From positions 1-6,901 of the forward strand of contig JAHDDN010000284.1 in NCBI GenBank assembly GCA_020629335.1: a stretch of DNA of 6,901 nt, given 5' to 3'. Under the pieces are notes generated by a model, which saw nothing but the letters and a program-made list of their open reading frames with translations, ran no database searches and was not told the DNA's origin. Below, in pieces: positions 1 to 6,630 of the stretch. This DNA comes from Chitinophagales bacterium (lineage in GTDB: Bacteria > Bacteroidota > Bacteroidia > Chitinophagales > UBA2359). The position numbers were made by a program, and so were the translations under genes. The first letter of the stretch is position 1; every line of letters begins with the position of its first letter.

Positions 1-1013
1 ATGCTTACTTCTGGTTCTAATCTAATTCGAAATTTGCTATAGACGTCTCCGATTATTTGTTGAGCAAATCGGTATAGCTCTTTGCCAGTCGCATGGCCGT
101 GATTAACTAATACGAGAGCGTGTTTTTCATAGGTACCTGCATCTCCTATGCGCTTGCCTTTCCAGCCACATCGTTCGATTAGCCAGCCTGAAGGAATTTT
201 GGTGTATTCTTCATCTACAGGATAATTGGGCATATTGGGATGTTCTTTTTGTATTCGTTCAAACAGAACATTATGCACAATGGCGTTTTTAAAGAAGCTT
301 CCGCAATTGCCTAAGACTTTGGGATCGGGCAGCTTAGATTGACGGATTTCACATATTACTTTGCTGATATTTTGGATACTTAATTCTTCGATATTTTGAG
401 CCTCTAATTGTCGTTGGATGGCTCCATAGGAAGTATTGAATACTGGTTTTTTATTGAGTCGGAGTGTTACGGCAATAATGAAATATTGTCCTTTCAATTC
501 TTTTTTGAAAATGCTGGATCGGTAATTAAATTGGCAATCTTCTTTTGAGAATTCTCTTATTTTGCCTGTCTCAATATTCATAGCTATTAGGCTTTGGAAA
601 ACGTCTTTTAGCTCGACGCCATAGGCTCCAATATTTTGGATAGGCGCGGCTCCTACTGAGCCTGGAATAAGGGACAAATTTTCGATTCCCGCTAAATTAT
701 GTTGGAGGCAAAATTTCACTAAATCGTGCCATTCTTCTCCTCCATAAGCTTCTACCCATACATATTCGTCTGTTTCAGCTACTTGTTGGATGCCCTTGAA
801 AGTGTTTCTAATAACGAGTCCTTCGTAGTCTTGTTTAAAGAGCATATTACTTCCGCCTCCGATGATAACTTTGGGAATAGCTTTATAGTCAGGTGATAAA
901 AAAAGGGATTTGAGTGCTAAAATATTTTTAGCTTCATAAAAATAACGAGCATTGACGTCTACGCCAAAAGTGTGATAGTTTTTTAGAGAATGATCCTTGA
1001 GTACTTTTTCCAT
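1..1013 (-). CDS. murB: UDP-N-acetylenolpyruvoylglucosamine reductase MurB (type I), 3' end cut by the window edge
   Basis: MurB is the cytoplasmic FAD enzyme that uses NADPH to reduce UDP-GlcNAc-enolpyruvate to UDP-MurNAc, the second committed step of peptidoglycan synthesis. I translated 337 full codons from the ATG at 1013-1011; the frame is still open at base 1. Visible family marks are the N-terminal NYHTFGV (residues 12-18), the FAD-binding GGGSN (52-56), IPGSVGAAPIQNIGAYGVE (116-134), YRSS with the substrate-binding Arg165, GNCGSFFKN (235-243) whose Ser239 fits the catalytic serine of E. coli MurB, IPSGWLIE (273-280), and the C-terminal LEPEV (332-336) carrying the catalytic glutamate. 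The usual type I length is about 340 residues, so only a few codons and the stop are missing. The start lies 4 bases after the stop of the upstream DUF3667 gene, so murB is probably the last visible gene of that operon. No Shine-Dalgarno is evident. The identification is firm. Confidence 0.96.
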   Translation of the reverse strand, partial: MEKVLKDHSLKNYHTFGVDVNARYFYEAKNILALKSLFLSPDYKAIPKVIIGGGSNMLFKQDYEGLVIRNTFKGIQQVAETDEYVWVEAYGGEEWHDLVKFCLQHNLAGIENLSLIPGSVGAAPIQNIGAYGVELKDVFQSLIAMNIETGKIREFSKEDCQFNYRSSIFKKELKGQYFIIAVTLRLNKKPVFNTSYGAIQRQLEAQNIEELSIQNISKVICEIRQSKLPDPKVLGNCGSFFKNAIVHNVLFERIQKEHPNMPNYPVDEEYTKIPSGWLIERCGWKGKRIGDAGTYEKHALVLVNHGHATGKELYRFAQQIIGDVYSKFRIRLEPEVS

Positions 1014-1017
1014 GCTG

Positions 1018-2049
1018 CTAAATTAGTAAAAAAGTGAGGCCCATTCCAAGAATCATTGTAAAGGCCAATAAAATTACATAGATGAAGAATAACAGCATTA
1101 GATTGAAAAAAGCTCTGAAGTAGGATTGTTTGTACACTACTTTAATGGATTGTAATGGATATAAGAAAAACAAAAGAACAATGATAATTAACGGAATAAC
1201 TTTTTGAAAGCATAGTAAACCCAAACAAATGAGTGATATGATACCAAAAAAGAAGGAGTGTAGATGTAGGGAGTGTACTAGGTGCTCAACATAATAATGT
1301 CGTTTTCTCCAAAATAATATCTTGAGAATAAAAGCGACGAAAGGCATCATTAGAAAGAGTGCAACTGGAAATCGTTTGTAAAAGGCGGCGGAAAAATCTC
1401 GTCCTTTTCCTCTTACCATCATGATGTCCAATTTGACATACTGTTTAAAGAAGTATCTATTATACCATTCTTTGATTTCTAAGGAATCTGCCATTTGATC
1501 TAAGCGTCTTTCTTTTATCGCTGCTTCTATGGCAGTTCTTTTTATGGGGCGTTCATGAAGTGGTTTGGCTAAAGTAGGCAAATAAATCATTTCTGGTTGT
1601 TGAGCCTTGATAAGGGAATCTGGGACTATTTCTTCTATTTCTTCTATACCAGTATCATCTGCTACTTCTTGCATCGTTTTTTGGACATCTCTATCTGAAT
1701 TAAAGTCAAATATTTGGGTGTAATTATCTGGTAATGCAGTGATTAGAAGGAAGCAGATGGCACTGAGCGTAATGTATAACCTGACAGGAGTAATGAATCG
1801 AATTCGTTTGCCATTATTATAGAATTTGGTCAACACACCTGGCTGCGTGACTAATAAATAGAAAGTTCGAAGTACTTTAGATTCAAGCGAGAATAAATTA
1901 TCTAAGGCATCTTTAAATATAAAGCCTAAAGATATTCTTGGATTGGCATTTTTTTGACCACATTCAGGGCAATAATTATCCTTATCACCCTTTTTAAAGT
2001 GGTAATTGCAATTGAGGCAATGGGCGGATTTGATTTGTTTTTTAGCCAA
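1018..2049 (-). CDS. DUF3667-family zinc-ribbon membrane protein (paralogue A), TTG start
   Basis: This 343-residue protein has no known function. Residues 11-30 form a C4 zinc ribbon (CLNC at 11-14, CPEC at 27-30, then GQKN). The family-typical stretch SLESKVL..TF..L.TQPGVL..F.NGKR.RFITP.RL (54-91) follows. Hydrophobic segments lie at about 92-107, 227-247, 265-281, 283-299 and 313-343, so I infer roughly five membrane passes. Positive charges just before the first segment suggest that the ribbon is cytoplasmic and that the acidic 107-226 loop is outside. A conserved block at 241-270 contains FWRK and the acid/histidine cluster E255, H256, H259, H262, H264. The start is read as TTG at 2049-2047: the frame closes upstream with TAA after only a few codons, no ATG lies between, and the first internal Met is residue 126, far beyond the ribbon. 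Alignment with the adjacent paralogue supports this start. The gene follows paralogue B by 23 bases and precedes murB by 4. Confidence 0.85.
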   Translation of the reverse strand: MAKKQIKSAHCLNCNYHFKKGDKDNYCPECGQKNANPRISLGFIFKDALDNLFSLESKVLRTFYLLVTQPGVLTKFYNNGKRIRFITPVRLYITLSAICFLLITALPDNYTQIFDFNSDRDVQKTMQEVADDTGIEEIEEIVPDSLIKAQQPEMIYLPTLAKPLHERPIKRTAIEAAIKERRLDQMADSLEIKEWYNRYFFKQYVKLDIMMVRGKGRDFSAAFYKRFPVALFLMMPFVAFILKILFWRKRHYYVEHLVHSLHLHSFFFGIISLICLGLLCFQKVIPLIIIVLLFFLYPLQSIKVVYKQSYFRAFFNLMLLFFIYVILLAFTMILGMGLTFLLI

Positions 2050-2072
2050 CTTAAATTTTATTTATTCCCTTG

Positions 2073-3116
2073 CTAAATTAAGAAAAAAGTAAGGAATAAG
2101 GATATAAAAAAGGTAAATAGGAACAATAATAAATCAAAAACAAATAGTATTATCAGGTTGAAGAATGCTCTTACATAAGATAACTTATAAACTACTTTGA
2201 GGGATTGCCAAGTATAGAGTAGGTAAATTACTATCAGCAATAATACTCCCAAGCCTATTTTAGAGATAATAATAACGATATCATTTAAAGCATTTATCCC
2301 AAAAAAGAAGGAGTGTAAGTGTAATGAATGGACTAAATGTTCTACATAATACCCTTTACGCCAAAACAGTATTTTTAGAAAAAAAGCCACAAAAGGCATC
2401 ATGAATAATATGCATAGTGGTAAATATTTTAAAAAGGTATTGGAAATACTAGTTCTTCCTTCGACACTTCTGATATGATATCTGAACTTACAAAACTGTA
2501 CAAATAGTCGTTGCTTGGGATAGGTTGGAATTTGTAAAGAGTCAGCAAGCTCATATAGTCTTCCTTCTTTCACTGCAGCATCAACAATGGAACTTTTGAC
2601 CTTATTATCCTTAATATTTGTCAAGAAGTTGGGCAAGCTTACCATTTTGTTTTCATTACTGACTTTAGTGGTATCCTGATCATTAATGATATTTACTACA
2701 TCATCCAATCGTTCACCAATATCATTATACGCCTTTTCCTCCTCTTCTTCAGTTCCTTTGGCCTCATCAGCATTAAAAAGGGTGCTATAATCTTCAGGTA
2801 ATAGGCTAAGTGTTAAGAAACTCAAGGCACTTAATACGATGAATAGTCTAATGGGTGTAATGAATCGAACTCGTTTACCATTATTAAAGAACTTAGTTAA
2901 TACACCAGGTTGAGTAAATAAGTAAAAGATTGTTTGAAGTACCTTTGACTCCAAAGAGAAAAAATTAGCTAAGGCATCTTTGAAAAGAAAGCTTAAAGAT
3001 CGCCGATTATCTATATTTTTTTGGCCGCACTTTGGACAATAGCCTGTTTCTTTATCATTATGAAAGTGATAATTACAATTGAGACAATGATCCGTTTTTT
3101 TAGGGTTTTTAGGCAC
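2073..3116 (-). CDS. DUF3667-family zinc-ribbon membrane protein (paralogue B), GTG start
   Basis: This 347-residue protein of unknown function is a tandem paralogue of the gene just downstream. The two align without gaps over the first 100 residues with 66 identities by hand count, including the C4 ribbon (C11, C14, C27, C30) and the TQPGVLTKF.NNGKR.RFITP block (68-88). Hydrophobic segments fall at about 92-107, 232-251, 269-300 (probably two passes) and 317-347. The loop between the first two (108-231) is poorly conserved and contains an EEEEE run at 123-127. The second shared block, FLKILFWRK..YYVEHLVHSLHLHSFFFGI in outline, lies at 246-274 and includes E259, H260, H263, H266 and H268. The start is GTG at 3116-3114: in-frame TAA lies at 3131-3129 and no ATG is available between. 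Alignment with paralogue A ends at the same residue. It begins 4 bases after the TPR gene stop, indicating an operon. Confidence 0.85.
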   Translation of the reverse strand: MPKNPKKTDHCLNCNYHFHNDKETGYCPKCGQKNIDNRRSLSFLFKDALANFFSLESKVLQTIFYLFTQPGVLTKFFNNGKRVRFITPIRLFIVLSALSFLTLSLLPEDYSTLFNADEAKGTEEEEEKAYNDIGERLDDVVNIINDQDTTKVSNENKMVSLPNFLTNIKDNKVKSSIVDAAVKEGRLYELADSLQIPTYPKQRLFVQFCKFRYHIRSVEGRTSISNTFLKYLPLCILFMMPFVAFFLKILFWRKGYYVEHLVHSLHLHSFFFGINALNDIVIIISKIGLGVLLLIVIYLLYTWQSLKVVYKLSYVRAFFNLIILFVFDLLLFLFTFFISLFLTFFLI

Positions 3117-3120
3117 TTTA

Positions 3121-4608
3121 TCAGTTGTTTATTCGGCTTAGGGCTGCTTTAGCTTGCTGATCTATACTGTTTTTAAACTCTGTATTATTCATATTCATAC
3201 ACTTCTTATAGTAAGAAATAGCCATGTCTAAATTAGGCATTTTTTCATAAATATAGGCTAATTGCAGTGCAGATTTTGCCGCAAAATAGGAAGTATCTTG
3301 CTCTCCTTTTTCAATCGTTTGTTCAAAATAGCTGATAGCCAATTCATTATTACCCAAGCCCTCCCCTATTCGTCCCATGCGATATAGGAATTCTAATTGC
3401 TCGTCAGCATAATTAAAATCATTAAGTGTTTTATCTTTTAATACAGCATAAGCTCTTTCATAATAACCTCCATCATATAGTAATCTGGCTTTTAACAAAT
3501 CAACATTAGGCAATTCGCCTGATTCTGCCGCTTTCTGTGCCACTTTATCAGCATCTAAAAACAATCTCCCTTCAGACAAACAGGCATCCATACATTGATG
3601 ATAGGCCCCAACATCACCTTTCAAAAGCTTACTCCATGCTAGGCGCTGATAAGCTTCTTTCACATAATTATGTCCATTAAATTGATCTAAAAAACGCTCA
3701 ATATAAACCCCTGCATCCTCATCTAATCGATTTAATTTAGTTAAGCCCTGCATATAATCTAAAAAATAAAAAGGAGTATAGACTTCATCTTGAGGACGAT
3801 TTTCTAATACTTGAATAGCGATATCATTATGCCCACATCGCTTGGCAATATCTGATACAACAAAAGTATTCAACAAGCTGTAATCAGTAGGTATAGATTG
3901 AGCTATTTCCCAAGCAAACTCTGCTTGATTATTTAGGTAGATTAAGAAGAAGGTATAAATCATAATACTCTCTTCATAAAGCAAATACTCATTTTCAACT
4001 GAAAAATCTAAATAACTTTCCAACTCAGCCATACCTTCAGGTACACTGCCATATAAGCCTAATAAAGAAGCAGCCCATTTATAATTATCTGGTATAGTAC
4101 CAACCAATGCATGAATAAAGCCTAAACTTTTTTTATTCGGTTGAAAATCAGGATATAAGCGTTCGTTTTCTTCCAGCAACTTAAAAGCCCTTCTAATTTC
4201 TCTTACTGCTTTAAGGTATTGTTCAAATTTAATTCGAGCAAGAGCGACATGCATATTCACCTCTGCTTGACAAAAACGCTTATAAGGATCTTCTTCGCCT
4301 TCTTCAAGTGCTGCTAATCGATCCGTTTTTTGTATGATCATCTCATTTAAAAGAGCCTCGCTTTCACTCGTATATACTTCTAAAAAATCGGCATAACTAT
4401 ATATTAAAATGGGAATCAAATTTTCCGAATATTCAATCGCTTCTTGGGCCATTAGCTGTCTACCCGATTCTAAACGCATAGATAGCACCTCTTTATAGCC
4501 CTCTTTACAAGTACTGTTAAAATCAAAGCTTTGAGCTTTTAAACTAGTACCAAAACAAAGCAAAGCTATGATTACTAAAGTGTCTCTTATATGGGTTTTT
4601 CTGATCAT
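3121..4608 (-). CDS. Exported tetratricopeptide-repeat protein with an IML2/TTC39-like segment
   Basis: This 495-residue protein starts with a clear Sec signal peptide: basic MIRKTHIR, a hydrophobic core at about 10-22, and SLKAQ (22-26) with a likely signal peptidase I site near 25-26. There is no lipobox cysteine after the core, so I infer a periplasmic or secreted soluble protein. The mature part is almost entirely helical. The clearest TPR units are at about 371-391 (LLKARLLYDGGYYERAYAVL), 403-435 and 441-473 (ALQLAYIYEKM.NLDMAISYYKKC). An inner segment at about 160-200 (FIHALVGTIPDNYKWAASLL, then GLYGSVPEGMAELESYL) resembles in layout the signature of the IML2/TTC39 (DUF3808) TPR family, which is from memory and not searched. 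TPR proteins act as binding scaffolds, and no catalytic residues are apparent. The ATG at 4608-4606 is preceded by an A/T-rich leader without Shine-Dalgarno. It is the first gene of the operon running through two DUF3667 genes to murB. Confidence 0.85.
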   Translation of the reverse strand: MIRKTHIRDTLVIIALLCFGTSLKAQSFDFNSTCKEGYKEVLSMRLESGRQLMAQEAIEYSENLIPILIYSYADFLEVYTSESEALLNEMIIQKTDRLAALEEGEEDPYKRFCQAEVNMHVALARIKFEQYLKAVREIRRAFKLLEENERLYPDFQPNKKSLGFIHALVGTIPDNYKWAASLLGLYGSVPEGMAELESYLDFSVENEYLLYEESIMIYTFFLIYLNNQAEFAWEIAQSIPTDYSLLNTFVVSDIAKRCGHNDIAIQVLENRPQDEVYTPFYFLDYMQGLTKLNRLDEDAGVYIERFLDQFNGHNYVKEAYQRLAWSKLLKGDVGAYHQCMDACLSEGRLFLDADKVAQKAAESGELPNVDLLKARLLYDGGYYERAYAVLKDKTLNDFNYADEQLEFLYRMGRIGEGLGNNELAISYFEQTIEKGEQDTSYFAAKSALQLAYIYEKMPNLDMAISYYKKCMNMNNTEFKNSIDQQAKAALSRINN

Positions 4609-4626
4609 TTTTATATTTAGATGCTA

Positions 4627-4634
4627 AAAAGTTA
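4627..4634 (-). promoter_or_regulatory. Weak candidate -7 box for the TPR-DUF3667-murB operon
   Basis: On the minus strand the bases read TAACTTTT, one mismatch from the Bacteroidota -7 consensus TAnnTTTG, about 18 bases before the TPR start codon. A well-spaced TTTG -33 element is not seen; the T-tract of the preceding terminator occupies that region. A new promoter is expected here because the terminator at 4648-4688 should stop read-through, but this particular box is a guess in AT-rich sequence. Confidence 0.25.
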
Positions 4635-4647
4635 AGAAATGATTAGC

Positions 4648-4688
4648 AAAAAAAAAAGACATCTGAGATAAATTACCCAGATGTCTTT
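4648..4688 (-). terminator. Intrinsic terminator after the Nif3/zinc-ribbon unit
   Basis: On the minus strand an 11-base stem AAAGACATCTG (4688-4678) pairs perfectly with CAGATGTCTTT (4665-4655) across a 12-base loop, and the second arm continues into a run of ten T (4657-4648). This is a classic Rho-independent terminator. It lies 65 bases after the stop codon of the zinc-ribbon gene and 40 bases before the TPR gene, so it separates two transcription units that point the same way. On the plus strand the stem is followed by a weaker T-rich stretch, but no plus-strand gene needs it. Confidence 0.92.
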
Positions 4689-4752
4689 ATTCTTTTATCG
4701 CAACTGTTCAGCATTCATCCTAAACAATTACCTTTTATTATAAAAAGTTGAA

Positions 4753-5511
4753 TTAATCAATATCAACTCTCTTCGTTTCTATGTCTGGATCAACCAACAC
4801 ACGTCCACAGTGCTCACAAACAATAATTTTCTTGCGTTGTTTGATTTCCAACTGACGTTGTGGCGGAATCTTTCCGTAACATCCTCCACAAGAGTCTCTT
4901 TCGAAATAAACAACCCCTAAACCATTTCGGTAAGTACGACGAATACGCTCATAAGCATCTATCAAACGCTTCTCGATGTCTTTCCCCGCTTTTTCTCTTT
5001 TTTTCAAGAGCGAAGTTTCTTGCTTCTCAGTTTCGGCCGTAATTTTTTCTAATTCTCTTCTCTTAAGCTCCAACTCCTTTTCCTTCGCCTTCATCTTATC
5101 TTGAGACTCTGCTAAGTACTCATTAAAGCTCTTAATTTCTTTCTCAGCATCCCGAGTTTTCTTTTTAGCTAAATCACGCTCTAAAGACTGCATTTCAATC
5201 TCCTTCGTCAATGCATCATATTCTCGATTGTTTTTCACGTTCATTTGCTGCTTCTGATACTTCTCGATCAACTCATCAGACTCCTTTCCTCTTAGTTGAT
5301 TATCAGCAATACGCTTATTGAGTTCTGCTACATTTTTCTCCAGATTTTCAATACGCATACGTAAGCCTTCCATCTCATCTTCCAAATCAGAAACCTCAAT
5401 TGGAAGCTCTCCTCTCAACCTTCTAATTTCATCAACCTCAGAATCCATTTTCTGCAAACTGAAAAGGGCTTGTAGTTTTTCCTCTACGGTAAGATCTTTA
5501 TTTACTGCCAT
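4753..5511 (-). CDS. C4-type zinc-ribbon coiled-coil protein (CT398/FlgZ-like, PF02591 family)
   Basis: This 252-residue protein consists of a long coiled coil (about 8-195, very rich in Glu, Lys, Arg and Leu) capped by a C-terminal zinc ribbon. The ribbon is CGGC (208-211) then CEHC (232-235), with KIPPQ between, as in PF02591. The NNREYDALTKEIE motif at 94-106 sits near the middle of the coiled coil, as is usual in this family. Length matches typical members (about 240-260). The family includes Chlamydia CT398 and Helicobacter HP0958/FlgZ; the latter is reported to bind the sigma factor RpoN and flagellin mRNA. What it does in Bacteroidota is unknown, and a nucleic-acid or protein scaffold role is inference. 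The ATG at 5511-5509 follows directly after the TAG of the Nif3-like gene with no gap, suggesting translational coupling. A terminator follows the gene. The family call is firm and the function open. Confidence 0.92.
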   Translation of the reverse strand: MAVNKDLTVEEKLQALFSLQKMDSEVDEIRRLRGELPIEVSDLEDEMEGLRMRIENLEKNVAELNKRIADNQLRGKESDELIEKYQKQQMNVKNNREYDALTKEIEMQSLERDLAKKKTRDAEKEIKSFNEYLAESQDKMKAKEKELELKRRELEKITAETEKQETSLLKKREKAGKDIEKRLIDAYERIRRTYRNGLGVVYFERDSCGGCYGKIPPQRQLEIKQRKKIIVCEHCGRVLVDPDIETKRVDID

Positions 5512-6609
5512 CTAATAATAATATTTTACTGGATTTGTATTAATTTCTGTCAAAAACACCACAAATTTACTAAATTTTTTCCGTATTAGCTCACTTAATA
5601 ATTCAATGGTGTACTGTTCACTCTCATAATGGCCTATATCTGCAATGACAATACGGCCATCTGCATCAAAAAACTGATGATATTTATAGTCAGCAGTAAT
5701 AAAAATATCGGCCCCTTGCCCTATTGCTTGACGCAATAAAAAACTCCCTGCTCCACCACAAACAGCCACTTTTTTTACCTCTTTTTGATGAAAACTGGTA
5801 TGTCTTATAACATCAACTCCCATTCGATCCTTCAACATGTATAAGAAATCACCCATAGCTATTGGCTCTTTTAACTCTCCAATCATTCCAGAGCCTACCT
5901 TATTATAAACATTATCCAAACTAATCACATCATAAGCAACTTCTTCATAAGGATGTGCTTCATTTAAAGCCGCAATCACCTTGGATTGCAAATAAGCAGG
6001 AAAAATCGTTTCTATTTTGACTTCTTCCTCCTGATGTTGCTTACCCACTTCCCCTACATAAGGATCCGTATTCTCGCCAGCTTTAAAAGTACCAATGCCT
6101 CTTACATTATAACTACACTCATCATAATCTCCTATTTGACCAGCACCAGCCGAAAAAATAGCCGCTCGCACCGCTTCCGATTGATCAGAAGGACAAAATG
6201 TATATAGCTTTTTCAACAAATTAGCCTTAGGAGCCAAAATTTGAGTATCCTCCAAGCCCAAACGATCACAAATACGCTTATTAACACCTAAATGAACATT
6301 ATCCAAATTCGTATGTATTGCATAAATCGCTATATCCGCCTTAATTGCTTTAATTACAGTACGCTCCACATAATTCCGCCCATTGAATTTTTTAAGGCCT
6401 CCAAACACAATAGGATGATGAGCAACCACCAAATTACAACCCTTCTCTATAGCCTCATCAATAATAGATTCTATAGAATCTAAACAAACCAAAACCCCTG
6501 TACATTCTGCATTAGGATCACCTACTATCAAACCCGCATTATCATAACTCTCCTGATAACTTAAAGGAGCAATACTTTCAAGGTAACTAGTTATATTTTT
6601 TATTTTCAT
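5512..6609 (-). CDS. Nif3-like dinuclear metal-centre protein (GTP cyclohydrolase 1 type 2 family)
   Basis: This is a 365-residue Nif3/YbgI/YqfO-family protein. Numbering from MKIKNI, the likely metal ligands are H64 and H65 in AHHP, D103 in HTNLD, and H327 and E331 in GHYESE; the last pair has the same spacing as His215/Glu219 of E. coli YbgI. Other family marks are SYDNAGLIVGD (21-31), a TADYKYH motif (305-311) and an inserted PII-like domain at about 133-230 (from KKLYTFCP to HPYEEVAYDV), as in the longer B. subtilis YqfO type. The family forms hexameric rings with two metals per subunit. The GTP cyclohydrolase name comes from a Helicobacter homologue; the true reaction is uncertain. I start at the ATG at 6609-6607, where homology begins. 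The frame is open to an upstream ATG at 6702, but that would add 31 residues translated from the GC-rich repeat-like element. It is followed with no gap by the zinc-ribbon gene. Confidence 0.93.
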   Translation of the reverse strand: MKIKNITSYLESIAPLSYQESYDNAGLIVGDPNAECTGVLVCLDSIESIIDEAIEKGCNLVVAHHPIVFGGLKKFNGRNYVERTVIKAIKADIAIYAIHTNLDNVHLGVNKRICDRLGLEDTQILAPKANLLKKLYTFCPSDQSEAVRAAIFSAGAGQIGDYDECSYNVRGIGTFKAGENTDPYVGEVGKQHQEEEVKIETIFPAYLQSKVIAALNEAHPYEEVAYDVISLDNVYNKVGSGMIGELKEPIAMGDFLYMLKDRMGVDVIRHTSFHQKEVKKVAVCGGAGSFLLRQAIGQGADIFITADYKYHQFFDADGRIVIADIGHYESEQYTIELLSELIRKKFSKFVVFLTEINTNPVKYYY

Positions 6610-6630
6610 ACACTGATAATTTAAATAGTT

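Noticed and set aside
1018..3116. The two DUF3667 genes as one gene split by a frameshift
   Set aside because: Each has a full zinc ribbon, the full set of membrane segments and its own stop, and they align end to end with each other; they are two intact paralogues.
4655..4688. The inverted repeat before the TPR gene as an operator or riboswitch
   Set aside because: A perfect 11-bp stem leading straight into ten T on the minus strand, just after the stop codon of the preceding gene, is fully explained as an intrinsic terminator.
4860..6483. Short open frames on the plus strand opposite the zinc-ribbon and Nif3-like genes (for example 4860-5042, 5318-5515, 5986-6207, 6292-6483)
   Set aside because: They lie wholly or almost wholly opposite well-supported genes, have low-complexity Ser/Phe/Ile-rich products and no recognisable domains, so they are antisense shadows.
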